Assembly (NCBI GenBank): GCA_039961675.1
Contig: JABRWC010000093.1
Location: 1 to 59,814 of the forward strand
DNA length: 59,814 nucleotides
Source of the DNA: JABRWC01 sp039961675
Lineage (GTDB): Bacteria; Planctomycetota; Phycisphaerae; UBA1845; Fen-1342
Direction: 5' to 3'
This document shows, one piece after another, positions 16,327 to 24,963 of the stretch (the first letter of the stretch is position 1; each line of letters starts with the position of its first letter). The position numbers and the translations under genes are program-made. The notes below the pieces were generated by a model. The model made no database searches. It saw nothing but the letters and a program-made list of their open reading frames with translations, and was not told the DNA's origin.

Positions 16327-18690
16327 TTGATCCAGAGCCGAACGCGCGTGCTTGTCGGCGTGCTGGCGTTGGCGTCCGCGCCGATGCTGACGGCGCCGTT
16401 GCGCGCCCAGCCGATCCAGGGCACGGTGCGCAGCCTCGGGTTCCAGGCCAATGTCGCGTCGCTGAACGTCGTCCGCGAGGGACAGTGGTTTCCCGTCGTG
16501 GTTGAGCTTGCGGTCCAGACGCCGCAGCCGATCCAGTGCCAGCTCGCCATCGAGCGGATCGACATTGACGGCGACCGCGTGAACTACACCGTCCCGCTCG
16601 TCGCGCTGACGCCGGACACTGGGCTGCGCAAGGTCTGGTGCTACGCGGCGACGCTGAAGGAGGAGGAAGGCCGTCCGGTCTCGGTGGACGTGCGCGACGC
16701 GCAGGGCAACCTCATCACGCACCTCAGCGCGCCGGCCTTCGAATCGATCGGCAACGACTGCCTGCTGGTCGTCGACGTGAGCGAGACCGCCGTCAACGCA
16801 ATCCGCGACATCGACACGCCCAACGGCTCGTACCTTTCGCCGAACTGGGGAACGCGCCCCTACTACCGCAACGTGTGCGTCGGCCGGTTGCCCGCCATCG
16901 ATCTCCCGGACCGCTGGTTCGGCCTCGAGTCCGTCGATGTAATCGTGTGGGACGAGCCGAACCCGGATCAGCTCCAGGACTGGCAACTCGAGGCGCTGCT
17001 CGACTGGGTGCGGCAAGGCGGACAACTTGTGATCGGCGTCGGCCCCGCCTGGAGTCGGCTGGTGAACAGCCCCCTCGGAGCGGCGCTGCCGCTGGCCGGG
17101 GCGGGGGCTTCCGTCGAAGTGGAGACGCTGCCGTACCTGAGTCGCCGGTTCGCCGTGGCCCGCGACGCGGCGTTCAAGTCGCCCGTGACGGTGACGCTCG
17201 CGGAGCTGGCGCGCGGCGCGCAGGCAACGCTCGTCGATCTCGCGGGAACGCGGCCGGTCAATCTCGTCAGCATCCGCCCGCTCGGTTCGGGCCGCGTCAC
17301 CGCGGTCGCGGCGCGGCTGCGGGACCTGGCGGAGCTCGGTCTGGCGCGCCCGTTCGTGACGGAACTGCTCGACCTGGCCGAGCACAGCGAGGACTTCAAG
17401 CGCAGCGAGGCCGAGCAAACCACGCTGCTGGCCAGCGCAGTGTGGCTATACAACCGCGTGGTCGAGGGCGTCGAGTTCCGCGCCCAGGCGGGCCTTCGCG
17501 TGCTGGCCGCCTTCGCGTTCGTCGCGGCCTACATCGGACTGTCCACGTTCGCGAGCTGGTGGTGGTTGAAGAAGCGCGACCTGGCGCACCTGAGCTGGTC
17601 GGTCTTCGCGGTCTTCGCCATCGTCGCCGCGGTGCTGAGCCTGGGGGCCGTGGCGCTCTCGCGCGGCGTGACCGACAACGTGCACTCGGTCAGCTTCGTG
17701 GACCTGACCGCCGGCTCGCACGAGGCCCGCGGCGTGACGTACTTCGGCTACCGCAGCCCGCGGCGGCAGCGCGTGGACCTCTCGCTTCCCGGCGAGAAGA
17801 ACTACCTGCGGCCGCTGGCGTCCGGCCCGGAGGTCGCGCTTCGCTACGCGACGGCCGAGCGCTACAGCGCGATCCCCGGCGAATCCGTGCTGGTCGACAC
17901 GCCGATGCGGGCTACGCTCAAGGAATTCGAGGCGCGCTGGGAGGCCGAGCTGCCGGCGACGATCGACGCCGAGCTGCGCGCCAGCCGCGAGACTGGCCGG
18001 CTCACCCCGGAAAGCTGGATGGAGAATAACCTCGGGGTGCCGATTGAAGGCGGCGTGCTGCTGTTCATCGACCCGCGGCTCGAGCAGCGCGACGGGCCGC
18101 CGCCGCGCGCGGCGCCGCTGACGGCGCGCAGCGACCGCAAGACGGTGTACGGCAAGAGCTTCATTCCGCCGGCGTTCAACGTGCTGGCCGTGACAATCGG
18201 GCCGCTGGCGCCTGGGCAGCGCGTGGCACAGCTCGGCGCGGCGGAATACGCGCGTTACGAGCAGGAGCTGGCGCGCTGGGTGCCTACGGCCGACGCACGC
18301 GACGAGCCGCAGCTTCCCAACCTGTGGTCGCTCCAGAACCGGACCTGGATGGCGGCGCTGACCGTGCGGCTCGGCTTCCCGGCCAACGTTCCGGCGCCGG
18401 TGGCCGCGATGATGCTGGCCTCGACGCGCGACCTGTACCAGCCCAACGGGGCGTCCGGCGAGTTCGACAAGTTCGGCACGTCGCTCAGCACCGACGGGCT
18501 GCTCGACGTCGACACCACCTCGTGGCTGTCGCGCGGGCAGGCCGTGCTGCTCCTGCACGTCGAGGCGCCTGCGGAGGTCCACCTCCACCGTGACGGCGAG
18601 GCGCTGCGCGAGAGCGCCGGCCGCACGCTGTACCGCGTCCGCGTGCCGATCGCCTACACGGGCCGCCCGCCGGCCGAGGGGACGCCGTGA
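16327..18690 (+). CDS. Membrane-anchored secreted protein coupled to ABC ATPase
   Basis: This is a 787-residue protein starting at a TTG (16327) with GGACGGAG about 11 nt upstream; a signal peptide follows (RVLVGVLALASAPMLTAPLRAQ). Residues 30-380 are a large extracytoplasmic part containing an alpha/beta domain (ALLDWVRQGGQLVIGVGPAW) like the glutamine-amidotransferase-like domains of gliding-type ABC systems. Two hydrophobic segments lie at about 390-415 (LRVLAAFAFVAAYIGLSTFA) and 425-450. The remainder is soluble. The stop overlaps the GTG start of the ABC ATPase, so the two are translationally coupled. It probably acts with that ATPase; its precise role is unknown. Confidence 0.7.
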   Translation: MIQSRTRVLVGVLALASAPMLTAPLRAQPIQGTVRSLGFQANVASLNVVREGQWFPVVVELAVQTPQPIQCQLAIERIDIDGDRVNYTVPLVALTPDTGLRKVWCYAATLKEEEGRPVSVDVRDAQGNLITHLSAPAFESIGNDCLLVVDVSETAVNAIRDIDTPNGSYLSPNWGTRPYYRNVCVGRLPAIDLPDRWFGLESVDVIVWDEPNPDQLQDWQLEALLDWVRQGGQLVIGVGPAWSRLVNSPLGAALPLAGAGASVEVETLPYLSRRFAVARDAAFKSPVTVTLAELARGAQATLVDLAGTRPVNLVSIRPLGSGRVTAVAARLRDLAELGLARPFVTELLDLAEHSEDFKRSEAEQTTLLASAVWLYNRVVEGVEFRAQAGLRVLAAFAFVAAYIGLSTFASWWWLKKRDLAHLSWSVFAVFAIVAAVLSLGAVALSRGVTDNVHSVSFVDLTAGSHEARGVTYFGYRSPRRQRVDLSLPGEKNYLRPLASGPEVALRYATAERYSAIPGESVLVDTPMRATLKEFEARWEAELPATIDAELRASRETGRLTPESWMENNLGVPIEGGVLLFIDPRLEQRDGPPPRAAPLTARSDRKTVYGKSFIPPAFNVLAVTIGPLAPGQRVAQLGAAEYARYEQELARWVPTADARDEPQLPNLWSLQNRTWMAALTVRLGFPANVPAPVAAMMLASTRDLYQPNGASGEFDKFGTSLSTDGLLDVDTTSWLSRGQAVLLLHVEAPAEVHLHRDGEALRESAGRTLYRVRVPIAYTGRPPAEGTP

Positions 18691-19616
18691 TTATCCAGAC
18701 GATCAACCTGACCAAGCGATACGGAAAGCTGGTCGCCCTGAACAACCTGCACTTGAACATCGAGGAGGGCGAGTGCTTCGGGTACATCGGGCCGAACGGC
18801 GCCGGCAAGACCACGACCATCCGCATCCTCAGCACGCTGCTTCAGCCGACGTGGGGCGAGGCGCGCGTCTGCGGGCACGTCGTCGGCTACGAGAGCCGCA
18901 AGATCCGCCCGCTGATCGGCTACGTGCCGGATTTCTTCGGCGCGTACGAGGACATGGTGGTGCAGGAGTACCTGGAGTTCTTCGCCGCGGCCTACGGCAT
19001 CGTGGGCAAGAAGCGGGCGCAGATCGTGGGCGACGTGCTGGAGCTGACCGACCTGAGCTACAAGCGCGACGCGCTGGTGGATTCGCTCAGCCGCGGCATG
19101 AAGCAGCGGCTCAGCATCGCGCGGGTGCTGCTGCACGACCCGCGCGTGCTGTTCCTGGACGAGCCGGCCAGCGGGCTTGACCCGCGCGCGCGGATCGAGA
19201 TCCGCGCCTTGCTCAAAGAGCTGCACCGGATGGGCAAGACGATCCTGATCAGCTCGCACATCCTGCCGGAGCTGGCCGACCTGTGCACCAGCATCGGCAT
19301 CCTGGAGCGCGGCGAGATGATTTACCAGGGCTCCGTGACGGAAGCGCTGCGCCGCGCCCGCGTCGGCACGGTGGTGCACGTCATCACGCCGGACGACCAG
19401 GAGCGCACGCGCCAGGTTCTCTCGGGCCTGCCGGCGGTGCAGAGCGCGCAGCTTCGCGACGGGCGGCTGGTGCTGAACCTGAACAGCGACACGACGGACT
19501 TCTCGTTCATCGCCGCGGCCATGCTCCAGAACGGCCTGCGCATCCACGAAATCCGACAGGAGGAAGTGAACCTGGAGACGGCGTTCATGCGGCTGACGAA
19601 GGGAATTGTGCAGTAG
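18687..19616 (+). CDS. ABC transporter ATP-binding protein
   Basis: This 309-residue ATPase has Walker A GPNGAGKTT (35-43), a signature motif LSRGMKQRL, Walker B VLFLDEPASGLDP and the switch histidine in ISSHILPEL. It is of the type coupled to gliding/drug-export-like permeases. Residues after 225 form a C-terminal regulatory region. The GTG start overlaps the stop of the upstream membrane protein. No permease gene follows; the next gene is on the other strand. The membrane protein upstream has only two clear hydrophobic segments, so the channel subunit may be elsewhere or the pair may have a different function. Confidence 0.9.
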   Translation: MIIQTINLTKRYGKLVALNNLHLNIEEGECFGYIGPNGAGKTTTIRILSTLLQPTWGEARVCGHVVGYESRKIRPLIGYVPDFFGAYEDMVVQEYLEFFAAAYGIVGKKRAQIVGDVLELTDLSYKRDALVDSLSRGMKQRLSIARVLLHDPRVLFLDEPASGLDPRARIEIRALLKELHRMGKTILISSHILPELADLCTSIGILERGEMIYQGSVTEALRRARVGTVVHVITPDDQERTRQVLSGLPAVQSAQLRDGRLVLNLNSDTTDFSFIAAAMLQNGLRIHEIRQEEVNLETAFMRLTKGIVQ

Positions 19617-19687
19617 CGCGCGGCTCGGATTGGCGTGTACTTGCGCACAGTCGTTCGGCCGTTTCAGCGTCCGACGATCTGGCGGAC

Positions 19688-20632
19688 TCAGCCCCCTGAT
19701 CCGTGTCCCCGCTCGCCCCGGACGAATCCGGCAATCGAATCCGTCTCCGCAAACAGCGTCTCCGCGAAGTAGCTGCTCCGCACGAACGGCCCGCTCGCCA
19801 CCGCGTGAAAACCGAGTTCCTCGGCGATGCGGCCGAGCTGCTCGAAATCCTCCGGCGGGTAGAAGCGCTCGACCGGCAGGTAGCGCTCGCCCGGCTGGAG
19901 ATACTGCCCGATCGTGAGCAGCTCGCAGCCGGCGGCCCGCAGGTCGCGCATCGTCTGCACAAGCTCGTCGTGCGACTCGCCCAGGCCGACCATGATGCCG
20001 CTCTTGGTGTGAACGCGCGCGTCCTGCCGCTTCACCCGTTCAAGAACTTGCAGCGAACGCTCGTAGCGGGCGGCCGGGCGGACCATTTTCTGAAGCCGGG
20101 CGACCGTCTCGATGTTGTGGTTGTAGACCTCCGGCCGCGCCGCCACAACGATTTCAATCAGTTCCGGCCGGGCGTGAAAGTCGGGCACCAAGACCTCGAT
20201 CGTCGCCTGCGGCAGCCGGGCGCGCGTCGCCGCGATGCAGCGCGAGAAGTGCCCGGCGCCCTCGTCCGGCAGGTCGTCCCGCGCGACGGACGTGATCACG
20301 ACGTGCCGCAGCCCGAGCTGCGCCGCCGCCTCCGCCATGCGCTGCGGCTCGCCGTCGTCCGGCGGGCGCGGCTTTTTGGTCGAAACGGCACAGAAGCCGC
20401 ACCGACGCGTGCACTCGTCGCCGAGGACCATGAACGTCGCCGTTCCGCGCGACCAGCACTCGGTCAGGTTCGGACAGCGGGCCTCGACGCACACCGTGTT
20501 CAGCTTCAGCCCGTTGATCAGCTCGCGCGTCTTGAGCATCTCGGCCGTCGGCATCGGCCGCTTGAGCCACGGCGGCAGGCGGCGCCGCGGGCGTTCGCGA
20601 TCGATCACCGGGAGTGACATAGCTTCGCTCAT
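19688..20632 (-). CDS. lipA: Lipoyl synthase
   Basis: The radical-SAM enzyme inserts two sulfur atoms into octanoyl groups on lipoate-dependent enzymes. The auxiliary cluster motif CVEARCPNLTEC (C48, C53, C59) and the radical-SAM motif CTRRCGFC (C74, C78, C81) are intact. The C-terminal RSSY motif (VRSSYFAE) that ligates the auxiliary cluster is also present. The length (314) is normal. Start at ATG 20632; a second ATG four codons in is possible. No lipB or lipoylated enzyme genes are adjacent, so it seems to be a stand-alone gene. It converges with the ABC ATPase. Confidence 0.95.
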   Translation of the reverse strand: MSEAMSLPVIDRERPRRRLPPWLKRPMPTAEMLKTRELINGLKLNTVCVEARCPNLTECWSRGTATFMVLGDECTRRCGFCAVSTKKPRPPDDGEPQRMAEAAAQLGLRHVVITSVARDDLPDEGAGHFSRCIAATRARLPQATIEVLVPDFHARPELIEIVVAARPEVYNHNIETVARLQKMVRPAARYERSLQVLERVKRQDARVHTKSGIMVGLGESHDELVQTMRDLRAAGCELLTIGQYLQPGERYLPVERFYPPEDFEQLGRIAEELGFHAVASGPFVRSSYFAETLFAETDSIAGFVRGERGHGSGG

Positions 20633-20812
20633 TCGCTTGTTCGCTTGAATACAGGACCGATTTCGTCAGCGCAGGACACGGCGCGCCCGCCCATTGTATC
20701 CGCCGGCGCGGATTCCACGAGCCGGGGTCTGGTCAATGTTCCCGGCCCGGTCTGAATCGGACTGAATCTCCGGCGCGCAACGCGAATTCGGGGCGGAAGT
20801 TGCTCCGTAGCC

Positions 20813-20837
20813 CCCCTCGCGCACGGTCGCGGCTCGG
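20813..20837 (-). repeat. Copy of a dispersed ~25-bp repeat (intergenic)
   Basis: On the minus strand the text CCGAGCCGCGACCGTGCGCG (first 20 bases) is shared, with small changes, by sites at 25972, 27476 (opposite strand) and 31248. This copy is intergenic, between lipA and the RNase Z-like gene. Confidence 0.6.
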
Positions 20838-20857
20838 ATCGAACTTGCCCGGTACAC

Positions 20858-21799
20858 TCATCCGCTGCGTTGCCGCTCCGACGGCGCCGGGGCGCCCGCC
20901 CCGTGTCGCGGGGCCTGCCCGCCACTGCGTGACTTCCGCCGCTGGTCCATGAGCAGGAAGACGCGCGTGTCGATCTCGTCGCCGATCGCGGCCGCCAGCA
21001 GCCGCTTGGCGTCGCCGATCAGCGTCCGCCGGGACAGGTGCGTCAGCAGGATACACTCGTTCTCGAGGCTGGGGAGCAGCCGGCGCAGGTCCGAGAGGTG
21101 CATGTGGCCGCCTGCCTGGGCACGGTCGCGATGATCCTCCTCGACGAACGTGCACTCGATGACCAGCACACGCGCGCGGCGGACGTGATCGAGCGCGAAG
21201 AACTCCCCAACCCCCGTGTCGCCGCAATAGGCCACCAGCGGCACTTCGATCCGCCGCGTGATCTCCACGCCGCGCCGCTTGAGCTGCACCAGTTCCTCGC
21301 CGCTCAGCCCAGCGAACTCGTCCTTGAGCTTGTGCCGGACTTCGATCGCGGCGTAGCCCAGGCTGTCGATCGGCGCCGATCCGCGACGGCGGCAGGGGTG
21401 ATTCACGCGAAACGCCCGCACGAGCAGGTTGCGACGGATGGCGGCGTCCTGGCCCGCGGCGATCGCGTGCAGGTGCGCCGGGGGCTCCTGTCCGTCAATG
21501 CGGCCCCAGACGCGGAGCAGGTCGCGAACCGGCTCGAGCAGCGGCTCGGGCAGGTAGATGTGCCCGGGCGGCGTGTCGACGAACAGGCGTTGCGAGCAGT
21601 AGTACGCGATGCCCGCGGAGTGATCCATGTGTCCGTGTGTCAGGAACACGTGGTTGATGGAGACCATTTCGCGCGGCGCGCGGCCGAAGTCGAACGCGAC
21701 GTCCAACTCGGGGACGATCACGTACGTCTCCTCGCCGGCCAGTGAGTGTCCGAGGATTCGCAGGCCGGCGTGCATAAACTCGCAGACGCGGTTGGCCAT
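20858..21799 (-). CDS. RNase Z-like MBL-fold hydrolase
   Basis: From the ATG at 21799 the product has 313 residues. The motif THGHMDHSAG (H55, H57, D59, H60) is the metal site of MBL nucleases, and the architecture (FDFGRAPREM, AYCGDTGVGE, VIECTFVEED, LTHLSRR) matches tRNase Z-type proteins. However, a classical tRNase Z often has a longer exosite, so it may be a homologue acting on other RNA or small molecules. The C-terminal 25 residues are basic and serine-rich. An in-frame ATG ten codons upstream is possible but has no SD. Confidence 0.8.
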   Translation of the reverse strand: MANRVCEFMHAGLRILGHSLAGEETYVIVPELDVAFDFGRAPREMVSINHVFLTHGHMDHSAGIAYYCSQRLFVDTPPGHIYLPEPLLEPVRDLLRVWGRIDGQEPPAHLHAIAAGQDAAIRRNLLVRAFRVNHPCRRRGSAPIDSLGYAAIEVRHKLKDEFAGLSGEELVQLKRRGVEITRRIEVPLVAYCGDTGVGEFFALDHVRRARVLVIECTFVEEDHRDRAQAGGHMHLSDLRRLLPSLENECILLTHLSRRTLIGDAKRLLAAAIGDEIDTRVFLLMDQRRKSRSGGQAPRHGAGAPAPSERQRSG

Positions 21800-21865
21800 G
21801 GGAGCGGTTATAGCGGGGGCGGCGCGCAATGTCTCGTGAAGTTCGTCCGATATCGGGATTGGCTC

Positions 21866-21892
21866 TTGACACGCGAGCTATTGGGTTATAGA
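21866..21892 (+). promoter_or_regulatory. Putative sigma-70 promoter for nrdR operon
   Basis: TTGACA at 21866-21871 and a TATAGA/TAGATT -10 region at 21887-21894 (15-17 base spacing). Transcription would start near 21900, about 125 bases before the nrdR start. No clear NrdR-box pair is seen nearby, so self-regulation cannot be inferred. Confidence 0.55.
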
Positions 21893-22024
21893 TTCTTCGA
21901 ATAACAACCTGTTGTGCCACAAGGCGCGAGGAGTCCGGACGACGGCACGTCTTCAGATGGCTCAGGTCAGCGCCAGAAGATCGCGTTCCGGATTTCGCAC
22001 CTTCGATCAATCGAATGGGTTGGC

Positions 22025-22546
22025 ATGCGATGTCCGTTCTGTAGCGCGGAGGAAACCAAGGTCATCGACTCGCGGGCGACGGATGGCGGGCGCGGTATCC
22101 GTCGGCGGCGCGAATGCCTGCAATGCCATCGGCGATGCACGACGTACGAGCGGCCTGAAGAGCGTGTGCGGCTTTCGGTGATCAAGCGCGACGGTTCGCG
22201 CATGCCGTTCGATCGGCGGAAGATCCTGGAGGCCATCCGGCAGGCCGCGTACAAGCGCCGCATTTCGTCGGAGCGGCTCGAACAGGCGGCCGAGGAGGTT
22301 GAGGACTACATCATCGCGGGCTTCGAGAAGGAAGTCTCGAGCCAAACGATCGGCGAAAAGGTCGCGGAAGTGCTGCGGCGAGTGGACAAGGTCGCGTACG
22401 TGCGTTTCGCCAGCGTCTATCGGGACTTCAAAGATGTCGGCGAGTTCATCGAAGAGGCGCAGAACGTCATCGATCGCTCCGCCGACGACATTCCGGGGCA
22501 GCAGAACCTGTTTGACGAGCGGCACGGTACGGGTGAGACGACGTGA
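22025..22546 (+). CDS. nrdR: Transcriptional repressor NrdR
   Basis: The ATG at 22025 gives a 173-residue protein. The zinc ribbon is MRCPFC...CLQCHRRC (C3, C6, C31, C34), followed by an ATP-cone domain (about 49-139, VIKRDGSRMPFDRRKILEAI). NrdR senses ATP/dATP and represses ribonucleotide reductase genes. The frame is open upstream but the zinc finger fixes the start. The stop overlaps the GTG of a second ATP-cone protein, so they form an operon. No nrd genes occur in this window. Confidence 0.95.
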   Translation: MRCPFCSAEETKVIDSRATDGGRGIRRRRECLQCHRRCTTYERPEERVRLSVIKRDGSRMPFDRRKILEAIRQAAYKRRISSERLEQAAEEVEDYIIAGFEKEVSSQTIGEKVAEVLRRVDKVAYVRFASVYRDFKDVGEFIEEAQNVIDRSADDIPGQQNLFDERHGTGETT

Positions 22547-23139
22547 GCAAGAACGAGCGCCTGGTGGTGGTTAAGCGCGACGGCGCGCTGGAGAGCTTCG
22601 ACTTCAGCCGGCTGCGCCGCTCGCTGGCGTCGGCCATGCACGCCTGTGGCTATGACGCGGAGCACGCCGACGCACTCGGACGGGCCGTGATGGTGCATCT
22701 GGGTGAGTGGCGCGGCGCTCGTCCTCCGACCACCGAGTACGTCCACCGTTGCGTCCGGACCGTGCTGAGCGAGACGGGATTGAGCGACGTGGCCGAGTCG
22801 TTCGCCATGTTCCGCAAACGCCGCGACGCGGGGCGGCGGTCCGTCCGAGTGGCGTCGAGCGCGGCGCCGGACCGGTCGCCGGCAACGTGGGAGAAGGCCC
22901 GCATTGCTCGCTCGCTGGAACGTCGGGCGGAACTGCAACACTCGACGGCGCGGATTCTCGCCGGCGACATCGAGCGGCGTGTGCTGGCGCTCGGCTACTC
23001 GGTGGTTACGACCGGTCTGCTTCGCGAACTGGTTGAGAACGAGTTGCTGGCGTGGGGGCTTTCGCTTGCACCCGGCGCGGACGCGGCAGTCCCAGACCAG
23101 GTTCCTGCTGCGGAGGAGCGATATCGAGAATCGCAGTGA
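22543..23139 (+). CDS. Second ATP-cone domain protein coupled to nrdR
   Basis: This 198-residue protein starts with a GTG overlapping the nrdR stop (GTGA). Residues 7-95 look like an ATP-cone (VVVKRDGALESFDFSRLRRS, HACGYDAEHADALGRAVMVHL). A second, more degenerate copy occupies 115-180 (KARIARSLERRAELQHSTA, ILAGDIERRVLALGYSVVT). It lacks the zinc ribbon. It could be a nucleotide-sensing partner of NrdR, or of ribonucleotide reductase. I do not recognise the exact family. The co-translation with nrdR suggests related function (inference). Confidence 0.75.
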   Translation: MSKNERLVVVKRDGALESFDFSRLRRSLASAMHACGYDAEHADALGRAVMVHLGEWRGARPPTTEYVHRCVRTVLSETGLSDVAESFAMFRKRRDAGRRSVRVASSAAPDRSPATWEKARIARSLERRAELQHSTARILAGDIERRVLALGYSVVTTGLLRELVENELLAWGLSLAPGADAAVPDQVPAAEERYRESQ

Positions 23140-23624
23140 GCCGGACGCATTTGCCGCGCCGTTGTCAGCGTGTCCGTTGCGCCACGGCCAGCTCACGGTG
23201 CGGCACGGACCGGACGGGTGAGGAGTCTGGCTCGTAGTGGATCCACGGATGGCGTGCCTTGCGGCGGGCCGCGGTAACACCGGTTCGATTCGCACGGTCG
23301 CTACGAGCCATGACCTTACCGTCGTGTGCTGATCTCCGTTCCCCTGACGAGGGCGAGTCGAGCCCCGCCAAACGCCCATGCTCGGCTCGCCCGCCCCTTT
23401 TTTCGCGAGGCTTGCACGTCGTTGACAATTCCGCGGTGCCCGGCTTTCGGCGGCGCCCGGAAGGCCGGCCGCCCGTGGGTTTCGTTTTCAAGGGCCAATT
23501 CCCGCGCCAGGGCGTTTGCCGAGCCACTTGGGTCGGGGCATAATCAGTTGTTGCGGAGTCGCGTTGCGCTCGTGCGCGGCGGACTTTCGTGTTGCGCCGG
23601 ACGAATGCGCCGGGAGTTGGACCG
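23140..23624 (+). other. 485-base intergenic region before gspF
   Basis: No plausible gene was found. It contains a strong plus-strand terminator at 23351-23403 and a TTGACA at 23422-23427 without a good -10 at 16-18 bases. The stretch between 23140 and 23350 holds only short frames. It may be a long 3' UTR, a small RNA or a leader for gspF. Confidence 0.4.
23351..23403 (+). terminator. Rho-independent terminator
   Basis: A 13-bp stem with one G-U pair, GGGCGAGTCGAGC (23351-23363) to GCTCGGCTCGCCC (23380-23392), with a 16-base loop, is followed by GCCCC and six T residues (23398-23403). It is about 210 bases past the ATP-cone gene and 222 bases before gspF, so it may end the nrdR operon or a separate small transcript. 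Confidence 0.65.
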
Positions 23625-24890
23625 ATGCCGGTCTTCACGTACGAAGCGTTAAACTCCTCGGGCCAAGAGATTAAGGACGAACTGGAGGCCCCGACCAAAG
23701 AGGAGGCGGTGGCCAAGGTCAAGAGCCTGGGCTACTTCCCGACCAAGGTCAGCGAGAAGGCCGGCAAGAAGAAGCTCGGGGCCGGCCGGGAAACCGGCGT
23801 CAAGCGCAAGAAAGCCGCCGGGGCCGGCTTCGGCTGGGTCTCCACCAAGCAACTCACCCAGTTCACCCGCCAGCTCTCAACGCTTCAGGACGCCGGTCTG
23901 CCGATCCTGCGGAGCATCCGCATTCTTGAACAGCAGGCCAAGGCCGGGATGCTCAAGGGATCGCTGAAGCAAATCTCCGAAGACGTGGAGGGCGGCGCGA
24001 CCCTTTCCGAGGCCATGGCCCGACATCCCAAGGCGTTCGACCGCCTCTACTGCAATATGGTGGCAGCGGGCGAATCGGGCGGCGTGCTCGACGTGATCCT
24101 CCAGCGCCTGGCCGACTTCCTGGAGAAGGCCCAGAAGCTCAAGCGCAAAGTCATCGGCGCGATGATTTACCCGGCGGTCGTCATCACGATCGCGACGGCC
24201 ATCACGCTGGCGATCGTGATCTTCCTTGTGCCGCAGTTCAAGGACATCTTCCTGGACTTCGGCGTGAAGGACATGCCGGTCATGACGCAGTTCCTGATCG
24301 ACGCGTCCAATTGGCTGCTCCACGGCTCGCCGCCGGGATGGCTGATTGTGATCTTCTCGCCGCTGATCATCTTCATGATGTACAAGCTGATCCGCCAGTC
24401 GAAGATCGGGCGGTACATTCTGGACGTGATCTTCATGAAGATCCCCGTCATGGGGCAGATTGTTTCCAAGTCGGGAATCGCGCGTTTCGCGCGGACGCTG
24501 GGCACGCTGATTTCCGCCGGCGTTCCAATCCTCGAGGCGATCAAGATCACCCGCGACACGACCGGCAACGAGGTCTTCGCGGGCATGCTCGGCAAAGTTC
24601 ACGACTCCATTCGCGAAGGCGACACGTTCGCCAACCCGCTTCGCGCGTCCAAGGTCGTGGACTCGCTGGTGGTGAACATGATCGACGTCGGCGAGGAGAC
24701 CGGCGAGCTCGACAAGATGCTCTACAAGGTCGCCGACAATTACGACGACGAGGTCGATACCCTCGTCGCCTCGCTGGTCAGCCTGCTGGAACCGATCCTC
24801 GTCGTGGTCCTCGGCTCGATCGTCGGCTTCATCGTGATCTCGCTTTACATGCCGATGATCCACCTGATCCAGGGACTGACGAACCAGTAG
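23625..24890 (+). CDS. gspF: Type II secretion system inner-membrane platform protein GspF
   Basis: This 421-residue protein has the PilC/GspF architecture: a short soluble N-terminus (FTYEALNSSGQEIKDELEAPTKEEA, where it usually recruits the ATPase), then two duplicated T2SSF domains with three membrane segments (VIGAMIYPAVVITIATAITLAIVIFLV, a second near 240-270, and a third at the C-terminus LLEPILVVVLGSIVGFIVISLYMP). Each domain holds the glycine motif GESGGVLDVIL / GEETGELDKML. It anchors pseudopilin assembly. It is followed by six pseudopilin genes on the same strand. No gspE, gspD or prepilin peptidase is in the window. Confidence 0.9.
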   Translation: MPVFTYEALNSSGQEIKDELEAPTKEEAVAKVKSLGYFPTKVSEKAGKKKLGAGRETGVKRKKAAGAGFGWVSTKQLTQFTRQLSTLQDAGLPILRSIRILEQQAKAGMLKGSLKQISEDVEGGATLSEAMARHPKAFDRLYCNMVAAGESGGVLDVILQRLADFLEKAQKLKRKVIGAMIYPAVVITIATAITLAIVIFLVPQFKDIFLDFGVKDMPVMTQFLIDASNWLLHGSPPGWLIVIFSPLIIFMMYKLIRQSKIGRYILDVIFMKIPVMGQIVSKSGIARFARTLGTLISAGVPILEAIKITRDTTGNEVFAGMLGKVHDSIREGDTFANPLRASKVVDSLVVNMIDVGEETGELDKMLYKVADNYDDEVDTLVASLVSLLEPILVVVLGSIVGFIVISLYMPMIHLIQGLTNQ

Positions 24891-24963
24891 CAAGGACGGA
24901 ACGGACGTAGGGACATCGGGACAAAGGGCAGCGCCGGCGTACCGCGGGCCGCGAGGAATCAAC

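Noticed and set aside
16141..17418. A 425-residue minus-strand frame opposite the membrane protein at 16327
   Set aside because: It is antisense to a gene with a signal peptide and coherent domains, and shows no motif of its own.
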